A program made the position numbers and the translations under genes. DNA of 64,000 nt from Microbotryum silenes-acaulis (taxonomy: Eukaryota; Basidiomycota; Microbotryomycetes; Microbotryales; Microbotryaceae), in NCBI GenBank assembly GCA_003665825.1, contig QPFY01000025.1:1-64000 (forward strand). The letters are read 5' to 3'. The notes beneath the pieces were generated by a model. The model was given only the letters and a program-made list of their open reading frames with translations, was not told the DNA's origin and did not search any database. Positions 24,700 through 35,629 of this stretch are shown piece after piece (within the stretch, counting starts at the first letter, position 1; every line of letters begins with the position of its first letter).

Positions 24700-24915
24700 G
24701 ATGAGCTGAGAGTGTGGCAAGGAGCTCGAGTGCGCGAGCGAGCAGGTAGGGAGAGAGTCCAAAAGAGTAGGTGGAACGGCGCGGTGGCCGACCTCAGCCG
24801 TTGGGAAGCGAGCGACCTCTTGTGTGCCCCGCGTGATCGATCGGGTGATCAGAGCTCCTCGGAGCTCCTCCCGCGGACAACAAAGTGTTGCGGATCGGTC
24901 TGTAAAATTGGCCAT

Positions 24916-26171
24916 GTTCTCATATCGAAGTGATTGATGAATTCCGAGAGCACTGCCTGCTCATGATCATTGACAACTACTGCAACTGCGCAGCAGAGCT
25001 CCCTCGATCATCCTCGGGTCCGAGCTCGGACACCACCTCGGCGAGTGAATGGCATCGATTGACCGCCGAAGTGTTGAAGTCCTTGTGGTAAGAAAGGCGG
25101 TATGGACTTGCTAGAATTACTATTCTGCTTGACAAATTGTGTAAGGTTGATTACACATGGAGTCCGCATTGCATAACAGGTCGAAGACTCCATAGGCCCG
25201 CGGCGACGTCACCTCCCGAATAAAAGCCATCGAACGCGATCTCGCATCGAGTGACCCCAATATCGCATCGAGTGACCCCAATATACTTACATAACAACAC
25301 AATCCACTCAAATTCCTGTTCCCAACAGCTCGCAAATGCCAGAGTCAAACCCTCCCTCTCCCCAATTCAGCATCAAGAACCCGGTGGTGCGAATTGTCCG
25401 AATCAAACGTCATTTCTGCAAGAATACCTCGCCCATCAACCCGTGGCGCTCGCGTCTCCCATCACACTCAACAAGCAGCTGCTTCCTCAGTGAGCCCTAA
25501 GTCCAGCAGGCCATTCGCGATCCTTCATACCGTCGATCCATCCCGTAGAGATGAAAACCGGGGTCGTGTCGCACGGGCCCGTGTACCTGCATCAACAAGA
25601 CAAGCCACACAAGCACCATGCTTGCCGATATCATTGCAAGACAGCGATGGCTCTTGAGGTGTCGCAGCACGCACTGACGGTAATGCTAGCTCAGCAACTT
25701 GGTCATCATGCAGTGGGAGGTCGGCGTCATCTCGAATGCGGGACCTCAAAAACGGAATGAGACAATCGTGAGGTGACTTGGGGAAACGGACTTTGAGGTA
25801 GGGGCTGAAGCAGTGAATGTGCAGGAGCGTACGGAAGACGAGAGAACACCTCAGCACACGCGCGATTCGCGGTCGATTCGCGTTCGAGGGAAAGCCGACG
25901 TTTATTGCGGGGGTCAAGCTTGAATGAGTTATGGACGGTCTTCAGGTAATCGAAATCACTAGCTGGTTTTTATGGAGATCGATATTGTTTTTCGTTCTTC
26001 GGCGCTGCAATTGCATGATCATGCTCTAGAGATTTTTCAGTCTCGACTTCCGTTCCGAAAGCGTCACTCGCGGGACGTTCGCGCGAGCGACCACTCGATT
26101 CTCTCCCTCAGTGATTAGATGAGAGATGCATTTGCAAAAGGAGTGACCACCACCTTCAACATATCAGGCTC
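24916..26171. other. Intergenic, no gene recognised
   Basis: Only short overlapping frames without domains are present. A perfect 21-bp tandem duplication, 'cgcatcgagtgaccccaata' plus one base, occurs at 25243-25284. The right part should contain the 3' region of the minus-strand importin gene. Confidence 0.6.
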
Positions 26172-29100
26172 TTACTGCTCCCCTGCCGGCGTCTCTACCT
26201 CGGCCTTCTCCCCACCCGCCAGAGCTCTCCTCGCTACGACCTCCAACTCGGCCTTCTGCTTTGCGTCCAAAGGTCCAACAGCAAGTTGGAACAACTCAGG
26301 AACAGACCGTTCGAGCGTCGTGAGCACGGTCGTGAACTTGACATAGGCGTCGACATCGTCCAACGGGGAGGCCCAGAGAATCTCGTCGGACCAATCAGAT
26401 CGAGCATCACCGTCGTCATCACCTTCTGTTGCACCCGCGTTATCTCGTGCAATCTGTATCGAAAATCGTCATTGAAGGTGTATCAGCTATGTTCGCAGGG
26501 TCGAGCAGGCCCGAATCGACTGCATTTCGTGACTCACAAGTCGTTCGAGGTAATCGTTCGTGGCGTCCTTAAGATCCCCTTCCTCGCCTACGCATCGTTT
26601 GAAGGCACAGAAAGCGTCAGTCCGTGCTCCAGTCAGTGAAGCACAATCAAACGATCAAGCTCACCTTCTCCCTCCTCGTCGACATCCTCATCATCAAAAT
26701 CATCGACATCCTCCTCTTCCTCATCACTGGCCCCCTCGGCATAATGCTTCTCCAATGCTCTCCTCTTGACCAGCGCACCGGGCAAATCCTTAAACACCGT
26801 CAACGCGCCAACAACGACTATCGACGCGTTCCTCGCCAACGGCGATTCCTTCCCCCCTTGTGCGAGCCATTCCAACAGCGCACACATGGCCGAAACGATC
26901 ATCTTCTTATCATGCACGCGCGTGAAACGAGGCAGGTTCTTGAACCAGACCGCAAAGAACTGCTGCGTCCAATCGTGACCATCGAGGATCGCGAGCGTCA
27001 AAGCAGGGTTGTACAAGACCGCCGCGACGACGACTTCGAGCGCATGGAGGAACAAGCTGTTAGTGATGGTGTAGTCCGGGTCGTCGGTCTTGCGCGCGAG
27101 CACAACCTTCATCGAGCGTTCCAAGATGATCGGTAAAGCCTCGTCGGCGTGCCCGGCCAAGTTCAGCAAGATCCCTTCGGCGAGCTTGCACGCCGTGCAC
27201 CGATCGGCGGCGCCCAACTCGCGAGAGACCATGATCGTATCGTACATGTCGATCACCATCCTTCGATACGCTTCGTTCGTGGTCATAACCTCGCGCCCGT
27301 ACGTGACGCAGTTGTCGAGGAAGCCGGACATCTCGTGTACGAACTCGACCGAGCCGGCCTTGAAGGTGTTGTACGTCGCGACAAAGATCGGCCACAGGCA
27401 CGGCGAAATCTTTTTCTGGAAAAAGGTGAGCGAGTCAAGGATGTCATAGACCTCGTCGTACAGATCTGTGTTGTCATGATCCCAAAGAGTCAGCCGTTCG
27501 TCCTCAAGGACCGGCTAGGCGACAATTGGGCGACGATTGGGCAGGATCCCGGCTCACCAATGCACTCGTTCTCGATCGTAATTTGCAACGCCGGAGCGAC
27601 GATCGCCTCGATCTGATCCAACATGGGCGTCCCTTCGAGCGAGACGGTCAACTGCTCTATCGTCTTGAGCAAATTCATCTGCACGAGCGTCTTCTCGTCG
27701 CCATACAACAGACTCTCGTCATCGGGGTTCGAGCGAGCGCGGGCTTCGATCGATTCGTGGATCAAGCGCGTGTACGAACTCGTCAGCGACTGCGTCAACT
27801 CGACCGCAAAGGGTGTGACCTCGACCTGGAACTCGCCAACGAGCGCACGCGTCGTGTTGGTCAAAGCATCGAGATCGACCTCGTTCGAGAGCTTGAGCAG
27901 TTCCTGGATGATGCGCCCGACGTTGGGGACCATCTCGGCGCGCACGTCCTCGTACCGGATCAACTCGGGCAGCGCGATCGCAGCTTGAATCCGTACGGGC
28001 AGTTCCGGGTCGGTGATGCAATTCATTAAGGCGTGCAGAATCGCATCAAGGTTCTGTAAGAAGGGTAAAGCAAAGCGTACGCGCGAGTGAGCATTGAACA
28101 TCCCCAACCCTGAGCCCGGACACTCTGCATGATAACGATTTACCGTCCTCGTTTCCCACTTCATATCAAAGCTCTCGTACTTTTCCACCACCTCGCACAC
28201 ACGATACCTCAGTATCCCGTGCTCGCTCTTGAATTCGGGCAAGACGTGAACCGTAAAGAAACTCTCCATCATGGGCGCGATCTTTTTGGACTTGACGGCC
28301 GTCGGCGCCAAAGCGATCAACATCCTCAACGCGCCATCTTTCTGCTTCGGCGTCGTCTCGGAAGGGTACTTGGACGCGACTTGCTGAATGAAGGTCAGGA
28401 TGGGTCGAAGGGCGAAAGCGGTCCTAAGTTCGACGAGTTCGTTGATAAAGTTCAACGCCGAGGCCGTTGGCGAGCCGTACGAATCCATGACAAAATCGCC
28501 GAAATGTGCCTTGGCAAAATCCTGCGGCTCCTCGGAGAATTGTTCGATCTCTTCGTCCGTGAGACAGGCCAAAGGGAAGATGAAGGATTGTACGAGCGGG
28601 ATGATGTGCGGTTTGATCAACGCCCACGTGTTCTTCGGCTTGATGCTGTGTTAGCCAGAGACGGTCAACTTTCAAGTTAGCGTGTTGTGCGACGCGTTTC
28701 GTTCACACCTGTTGTTCACGCTTCGACTGACCAGTCCATAAAGTAGTTCAAAACGAAATGCTTCGCCTTCCTACTCTGCCACTCCCCTCCAATCAACCTC
28801 TCGACAACGCCCAGATAAGCCTTCAAGATCTCCGGTGCGAACTGCTGTTCGAACCTCTGAGCGAACGCGAGGTAGGGTTCCTTCATATTCGACGGCAACT
28901 GCGATGGGTTGCCATAACGATCAAAAAGACGGTTGAGGGCGAAGAAGGACCATTTCTTGGCTTTGCACCACGGGTGTTCTTCCCTCTCGTCTTCGTCCTC
29001 GGGGAGCAACTGGATCGCTAAAGGGGTTTGCACGATTCGAAGCAACAAACTCCCCCAAGGGACGATTGAATCGTGTGCTTGATGAGCGGGAGTGAGCGTA

Positions 29101-30160
29101 TGAGAGATCGAATTCTTGTACGCCTTGATGAGGAGGGCGAGTAAAGTGCCTTGAGCGGCGTACGAGCTCGCGTCCGAAGGCGAAGGGGTGATGATGTGTT
29201 CCGAGAGCGCGAGCAGTTGAGGCAAGAGCGACGCGGCGAGGTTCGGCAAGGTATCGGTCTTGCGTTCGTCACCATTGAATCTGAACGTGAGAGGATCGCA
29301 TCAAACAATTCAGCTACTGCCGCCCTCTCGCACGGCGATCGACACACTGACCTCAACGCCGAAAAGACACAAACGCTAGCCCTCAATCCCGCCTCGATGC
29401 CCGCCTGTTCGCCCGTCGCCAACAAGTGCTGAATCTCCTGGCCCAAGCCGGGCCAATCCTTGGGGTAATCAATCGACACGACCTTGTCCAAAACCTGCGC
29501 GACCTGGGCCTTGACCTTGTCATTTCCCTGGGAATGATCGTTCGCCAACGAGTTGAGCAACGGAAGTAGGTTCGTCTTGAGTGAAACTCGATCGGAGGAG
29601 GGGATGGGGGTATAGTTGGTTCGGGTGGAGTGGTTGGTGGAAGAGGACGGGAGCGATGAGGGACTGGGTATCCTCCAGGATGACTTTACGCGGTTCTTGA
29701 GGTAGATGGACGCTGCGAGGCGTACGACGGGGGAGGCCGAGGACGAAGGCGCGATCAGTTGCAGCAGGGTCGGGATGAGACCTTGAACCGATTCGAGCTG
29801 TGGGGGGGTTGGGATGCGTGGTAGTCAGCGCCAGGCGCGGGTGAAGGACAAGAGGGCGAAAGCGGGAGCGCGCTAGATCGCGTGGTCAGGAGTCGATCAT
29901 AGAGAGCGCGGAACCGACCTTTCGCAGTTCGAGTTCGGCCGAGATGCGGACGTTCGGATCTGTGGGATGGGCAGTAAGATAGTAGGGCTGGATTTCAGCC
30001 CCGGATCTAGAATACGACACACCCACCCACATCCTCGAGGCAGGACGTGTCTTTCCCGCAAAGTCGAGGCCCGCGGGCACTTGGCTCACTGCTTTTGACG
30101 AAGGAACGTACCGGCATCGAAAGAGGCGTTGAACACCTGGAACAAGGTATTGGCGTCCAT
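26172..30160 (-). CDS. Importin-beta family nuclear import receptor (importin-7/8, Nmd5/Sxm1 type)
   Basis: This is a karyopherin that carries cargo such as ribosomal proteins or signalling factors into the nucleus under RanGTP control. The first exon (30112-30160) begins MDANTLFQVFNASFDA, like the N-terminus of importin-7. A small exon 2 (about 29922-29959) gives DPNVRISAELELRK, the start of the importin N-terminal domain. Exon 3 (29352-29797) contains IYLKNRVKSSW, the expected HEAT-1 motif. Later exons (28732-29280; from 28645 down to about 28140, ending EVVEKYESF-MKWE; then NLDAILHALMNCITDPELPV) follow family order. The tail has the acidic loop EEEEDVDDFDDEDVDEEGE near 26690, typical of this subfamily, and ends at 26172 after VETPAGEQ. 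Splice phases agree at every junction I checked. The exact cargo is inferred from the family only. Confidence 0.9.
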
Positions 30161-30528
30161 CGTCGTGCAAAGAGGGTTTCACTCGCGGAGACACAAACGC
30201 GTCTCGAGACAGAAGCTGCAGTAGGACGCACACAAAAGTCACGACCAGCAGCAGCTGAGCGCGACCTGCCTCGGGTGCGACGCGCTTGACCGAAAACTTG
30301 GATTTTGAATTGGTCATTAGCGATGGCGCGCGCGGTGGCTATTACTAAGTGGACATGGTCCGCTTCCCGCGCGGTTTCCCCACCTCGAGGCGACGCGTAG
30401 CGCGTAGACGCGTCTCTCCCTCTTTCTGCCCACCACACTCACCCGTACTCAGGCAAGCTGCGTTGTGCTTACTCTCCCCCTGATCCAATACTGACTCTTT
30501 TTACCCTCTCACCCAGTTCCGATCCACC
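30161..30528. promoter_or_regulatory. Divergent promoter between importin and CHZ1
   Basis: This 368-bp interval lies between two head-to-head start codons, so both genes must draw on it or on sequence inside the other gene. A CT-rich stretch precedes the CHZ1 start ('ctctccccctgatcc', 'tttttaccctctcaccc'). No TATA box is obvious. A shared bidirectional promoter is inferred from geometry only. Confidence 0.5.
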
Positions 30529-31357
30529 ATGTCCTCCACCGACGCTCCTTCGACCGCTGCCGCTCCTGCCCAAGCCCAAGACACCCCCGCTCCTTCCACG
30601 ACCACGACCGCCACCACGGATGACACTTCTTCCAAGCGACAAGCTGAAGAAGCTCCGGCCCAAGAGGCCGAGTCCAAAAAGTGGGTCCCCTGTCGTCGCG
30701 AGGGTGGGACGGGAACGGGGACGCGCCAGTCCACCCGCGCTTCGGCTGGGGCACTCTCTCCCCCCGAGTCATATTTTGATCCTCGGTGTCTCTCTTCAAC
30801 AGGATCAAAGCAGACGAGCCCAAACCCGAAGCTGCCCCTGCCGAAGCCGAGCCCGAAGTAGCGGCCGCTTCGACGATTGACGCTCAAGTCGACGAGGATG
30901 CCGCTGAAGCCACTGGTCAGCCCTACATTTTTAACCCCCTACTTGCTTTCGGAGGACGACTGTCTAATTGTCGTCGGCAAATTGCGTTCACAGCCGAATT
31001 GTCGCACCTCGATCAGAGCAACATCATTGAGGGGCGCCGTACGCGTGAGTTGATGTGTTCATCTCGGACGAGTGACACTTTGACTAAAATCGAGTATGAT
31101 TCAAAATTTATTTTGATCCCACAACAGGTGGCAAGAAGATCGATTATAGTACGTGTTAATCCTTTTTTCCGCCTCCGTCAACTAGGAGCCGAACTAACTC
31201 CGAGTTCCCCTCCCTCTCCTGCCCCTTAGCCAAAGTGCCTATGCCCCCAGCGACCGAAGACGACGATGACGATGACGATGACGATGCGGTTATCCCCCAG
31301 GACAAAGCCGACGATGATGACGACGAGGATGATGAGGAGGACGATGATGAGGAGTAA
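30529..31357 (+). CDS. CHZ1: Histone H2A.Z-H2B chaperone Chz1
   Basis: Five exons (30529-30680, 30803-30915, 30994-31044, 31128-31148, 31230-31357) join in phase to give 154 residues. The CHZ motif is unmistakable: SNIIEGRRTRGKKIDY near residues 96-113, the element that contacts H2A.Z-H2B and delivers it to the SWR1 remodeller. The N-terminal part is Ala/Thr/Ser-rich and disordered. The C-terminal tail is almost all Asp/Glu and encoded by GAC/GAT/GAG runs, as expected for a histone chaperone. Exon 4 is only 21 nt and encodes the centre of the motif (GKKIDY). The gene is head-to-head with the importin gene and acts in the nucleus. The family assignment rests on the motif plus the acidic tail. 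Confidence 0.9.
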
Positions 31358-32019
31358 ATTCCGCTCGTTGGCAGAACTCACGTTCGGTCGGGACGAAGGA
31401 AACGGATCCCGAGTCTTGGCGTAGATTGAAATGATGTTTTTGGAACAAAAGAAGGATTAGGATTAAAACGATGATGTGTATGTTGGGGAGATGCGAGGGG
31501 TAGATAGGCGTGTAGCTCAAATTTACAATTCCGTAGATGGGGGTGGTTCTTTTCTTTTTCGCGAAAAATGGAAACGGACAGCTGCTCGATATTGTTCGAT
31601 TACGTGAGCTTGGGAGTGCTGGACGAATGATGAACGGCGAGTGGATACGCTCGCTGATGGTCACGTTCAATCGAATTCAAAGAAGTGACACGGACATCAC
31701 CCGTGGCACCATCGCAAATTTAAAGCACAACGTGAGAAGGGATACGCGTGCTCCAACCGAAGTACGCTAGAATTGCAGGACTCTTATCGTCGAGGAAAAT
31801 GATGTAGCCTACCTGGATCGCACGCGCGCTGTTCGCAAGCTAGGGGATGAGAAGCCGAGGCTAATTTCAAGTTGCGCGGGGAATTGCACCCAGCGCCAGG
31901 GCGATCACCTGGAGCGCGGACGGACCACCCGAAGCGCCCCGCAGCGAGCAGACAAGTGCTCGACCTTGCTCTGCCTCTCTCTCCTTCCCCACAACCTCAC
32001 CCTACAAACTCTCGTCACC
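31358..32019. other. Intergenic, CHZ1 3' region and ligase promoter
   Basis: There is no gene I can support. The right end (31960-32019) is pyrimidine-rich ('ctctctctccttccccacaa'), a usual feature just upstream of start codons in this window. Confidence 0.6.
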
Positions 32020-35000
32020 ATGCACCCTCAACAAGCCATCAACACCCTCTCCCTCCTCTCGACACCCCCCTCAGCGGACCCCCACTCTGCCGAGTCCATC
32101 TCGATCATGCTCCCCACCTCGCTCTCCGACGACAACCGCCCATCGTCATCGACCTCAACCACCAAAGCCCTCGGCAACCCCAATGCCCAAGCGTTCTGGC
32201 TGAACGCTAGCAAAATGATCGATTGGGTCAAGCCGCCCAGTGTTGCGTATGGTCAAGTCGGCCGAGAACAGGAGGTCAGTTGGGCCAAACAGGAGGTCGG
32301 TTGGGCTCGCTCGGTCGCACGGTCTGGGTGCGGGTCTTGGTCGCCCCCACCTCAGACTCGCTCCCTCGGCCGCGGTGCGATGCGGGGTAATAGGCGGCTG
32401 CACAGCGTGCCCCACATTCGCACTCGAGCTCACTCCGAGTGGCACACTCACATCAACGGCATGCCACCAAAAGTACTGCAGAACACTGAAGCTCACCTCG
32501 CCCACAGCGACCAACCTGGTTCCCGGACGGCGAGCTCAACACATGCTACAACGCCCTCGACCGCCACGTCCAAGCCGGTTTCGGTTCTCGCCCCTGTCTC
32601 CACCACGTATCTCCTCTCCCACCGCAAACGCGCTCGAGCAGGAGCATGACCTACGCCGAGGTCTTGGCAGAGGTCAAGACGCTTGCTGGCGTGTTGAGAC
32701 ACACGTTGGGTGTCAAGAAGGGGGATCGGGTCATCGTCTATGTGAGTGATCGGTCTCGAGTCTGAGCAGTCAGGAAAAAGCGCCACACGTACTAGCTGCT
32801 GGAGAGGGGGCTCATTCTGTCGTCCGACTACTATGTGCTGACGCCAAAATTATCTACTCTCGGCCACATACTCATGTAGATGCCCATGGTGTTGGAAGGT
32901 GCGATCGCAATGCTGGCCATTGCTCGGATAGGCGCGATCCATTCCGTCGTCTTTGGCGGATTCGCTCCCAAAGGTATAGACCAGAACCTGTCTCCTCCTC
33001 TCTCTTTCTGCTCGAATTAATATATGGCCTTTCTGACCCTTATAGAACTTGCCAAACGAATCGACGATGCCCAACCCCGCGCCATCATCGCCGCTTCCTG
33101 CGGTCTCGAACCCAAAGGCATTCTCGACTATTCGACCTTCGTGTCCCAGGCCTTGTCCCATTCGACGTACAAGGACGCTAGGGTGTTGATGCTTCGAAGG
33201 GAAGGTATCAAGGACCATCAAGTGCCTGGGCTGGGCAAGGGGAGCTACAGAGGTGGGTTGGACTGGAAAAGCGAGATGGAGGGAGTGAGGAAAAGTGGCA
33301 AGGGGGTGGAAGAATGTGTTGCTGTCAAGAGCAGGTGAGTTGGCCAAGTGCTTGTGATACACTGACTCGGAAAGCTGATCCAGGGTTTTTCTCCTCGTCG
33401 CAGTGACCCGCTTTACATCCTCTACACGAGTGGTGAGTCCACTCCCGATCTTTGTCTGTCGCTTCATCGAGCCCAGACTGACCGACACATTTTACCCAAA
33501 CAGGCACGACCGGAATGCCGAAGGGTGTCGTGCGCTTCGTGAGTCCCGAATGCTTTCACACTCGAAAGCTTTGACATCTGAATCTGTGAATACTGCTCAC
33601 CTTTCCAGGACGGAGGCCACGCCGTCGCGTCACGCTACACGATGGAACACACCTTCGGTCTCAAGCGCGAGGACACGATCGCCTGCTTCTCCGACTACGG
33701 TTGGGTCGTCGGCCATTCGTTCTGCGTCTACTCGCCCATGCTGGTCGGGTGTGCTTCAGTTATCTTTGAGGGAAAACGTGAGTTGAGACGAGGGCGTGTC
33801 TAAGTTGAGGTCGGATGCGCTGATCATGGGTGAGATGTCGGGGTGTTTCGCAGCAATCTTGCCTGATGCGGGAATCTTCTGGAAAAGTGAGTGTCGAGCG
33901 CGCTTCTATCAGCCTTGGCAAATTAGCCAAATCTGATAGAAGAACGATTCGATGTCACAGTCGTCGAAACGCACAAAGTCAACTGCGTGTTCACCGCCCC
34001 GACGGCGCTCCGCGCAATCCGTCGCGAAGATCCCGACGCGACTCACATGTCCAAATACGACCTCTCTTCGCTCCGTTCACTCTTTCTTGCAGGCGAACGT
34101 TCCGAACCAAGTATCATCTCACGCTACCAAACCCTCTTGACCCAATACGCCGCCCCGGGAGCGATCGTGAACGACAACTATTGGTCGACCGAATCCGGAT
34201 CCCCCATCACGGCTTTGCAACTCAATTCGGCGTTCCCTCCGCTGGCGCCGAGACCCGGGAGTGCTGGGTTACCTTTGCCTGGAATGGATGTGAGGATCGT
34301 CGATGATGAGGGGAAGGAATTGAAGCGAGGGGAGATGGGCAACATCGTGTTGGGCCAGCCGTTACCTCCTTCGGCCTTGGGGACGGTGTGGAAGAACGAA
34401 GCGACGTTCCAAGAGTGGGTCCCTTCAGACGAATACACCCTTGATTTCAAGATACTCATGCAGGTAACATCTGGTCGGGATGGCACAGAGCTTATTTCGA
34501 TCGTTTTCGCGGCAAAGGCGATTACTTCGACACGGGCGACGCGGGCGTGATTGACGCACAGGGGTTTGTCTCGGTCCTCTCTCGCGCCGATGATCTCATC
34601 AACGTTGCGGGCCATCGCTTGGGGACGTCGTTGTTGGAACAAGGTGCGTTGGGTGGACCTGTGTTGAGAGTTCGCGTGCCAGACGACTTCACACTGACTC
34701 ACACAAGTCGACCCTCGCACAGTCGTCTCCTCGCACGACTCGATCGCCGAATCCTGCGTGGTCGGTCTCCCCGACTCGGTCAAAGGTCACGTCCCCTTCG
34801 CCCTCGTAACCCTTTCCACTTCCGCCGCTTCCTCTCCACCTTCTCCCGCCTCTCTCCTGAAAGCAATCAACACCCTCATCCGAACGGACATCGGTTCGAT
34901 CGCCACTTTCGGAGGCCTCGTCATCTCCCCACGACTCCCTAAAACTCGTTCGGGCAAGACGCTCCGAAGGACAGTGAAGGAGTTGGTGGAAGCTGCTGCG

Positions 35001-35129
35001 GAAGCACAGTGGGATAAGAAGGTCGGTTTCCCACCAACGATTGAGGATGAGGCGGTCGTGGAAGAGGTGAGAGGGGCTGTGAATGGGTTCTTTAAGAAGG
35101 ATGCGAAAGGGTTCAAGGCGAAATTGTAG
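32020..35129 (+). CDS. Acyl-CoA synthetase, propionyl/acetyl-CoA ligase type (PrpE/ACSS3-like)
   Basis: This ANL-superfamily enzyme activates a short-chain acid with ATP to an acyl-adenylate and then the CoA thioester. Core motifs appear in order across many exons: [13 protein letters not shown], then [10 protein letters not shown], which I associate with the propionyl-CoA synthetase branch, then the P-loop [14 protein letters not shown] (about 33410-33530). These are followed by [11 protein letters not shown] (34170-34200), YFDTGDAG and [11 protein letters not shown] (34530-34620), and the C-terminal catalytic Lys region [11 protein letters not shown] (34938-34970). The start at 32020 (MHPQQAI) follows a CT-rich leader. 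Splicing is dense and I did not resolve every exon. Propionate is more likely than acetate as substrate from the motif style, but acetate or butyrate cannot be excluded. No organelle signal is obvious; the cytosol or mitochondrion is possible. Confidence 0.85.
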
Positions 35130-35629
35130 GCGATGGTGATGAGATGAGGGCGGTGATTCATCCTACCTTGGCCTTCATGGAATGACTTTATGTATCCGTG
35201 GGTGATGAGAAGAATGATTGGATTGAGAGATGCGGATCAGACGACTCGGCCGAACGGTCGCCTCGAGTGAAGACAGGGGGCCGGGGGAGGTCAGGCCGTC
35301 TGTAATAATGGAAGTGCAGTCTTCCTCCGCTGCACGCATTAGCGATCTGAGCGACCCATCGGCAAGATGAACGTCTTTCATCCGCCCTTCGTGGAGACCC
35401 GACCCTGGCACCGCCGCCGTTCCCCCACATGATGCCGATAGCAATCGCGAGACCGGCCCGGCCCGGCCCAGGCGCCGCCTTGCGTGCTTGGCGGCCGGTG
35501 TCGCAATCGCCCGCACCAAAGTCGACGTCTCGACTTTTTAAAAGCGCCATGACATCAATCTAATCATCGCAGCTAGGCTCTTTCTTTTAACTCAATCTTT
35601 CGCAAGCTGAGCCATCACCTCCCGAATTA
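35130..35629. other. Intergenic, promoter of the monooxygenase
   Basis: I see no gene here; two overlapping minus-strand frames of about 115-120 codons show no domain. Nothing regulatory could be named. Confidence 0.55.

Noticed and set aside
29886..30317. 143-residue minus-strand protein starting MTNSKSKF
   Set aside because: This frame reads through the importin first exon and intron. The correct start is MDANTLF at 30160, with splicing to DPNVRISAELELRK.
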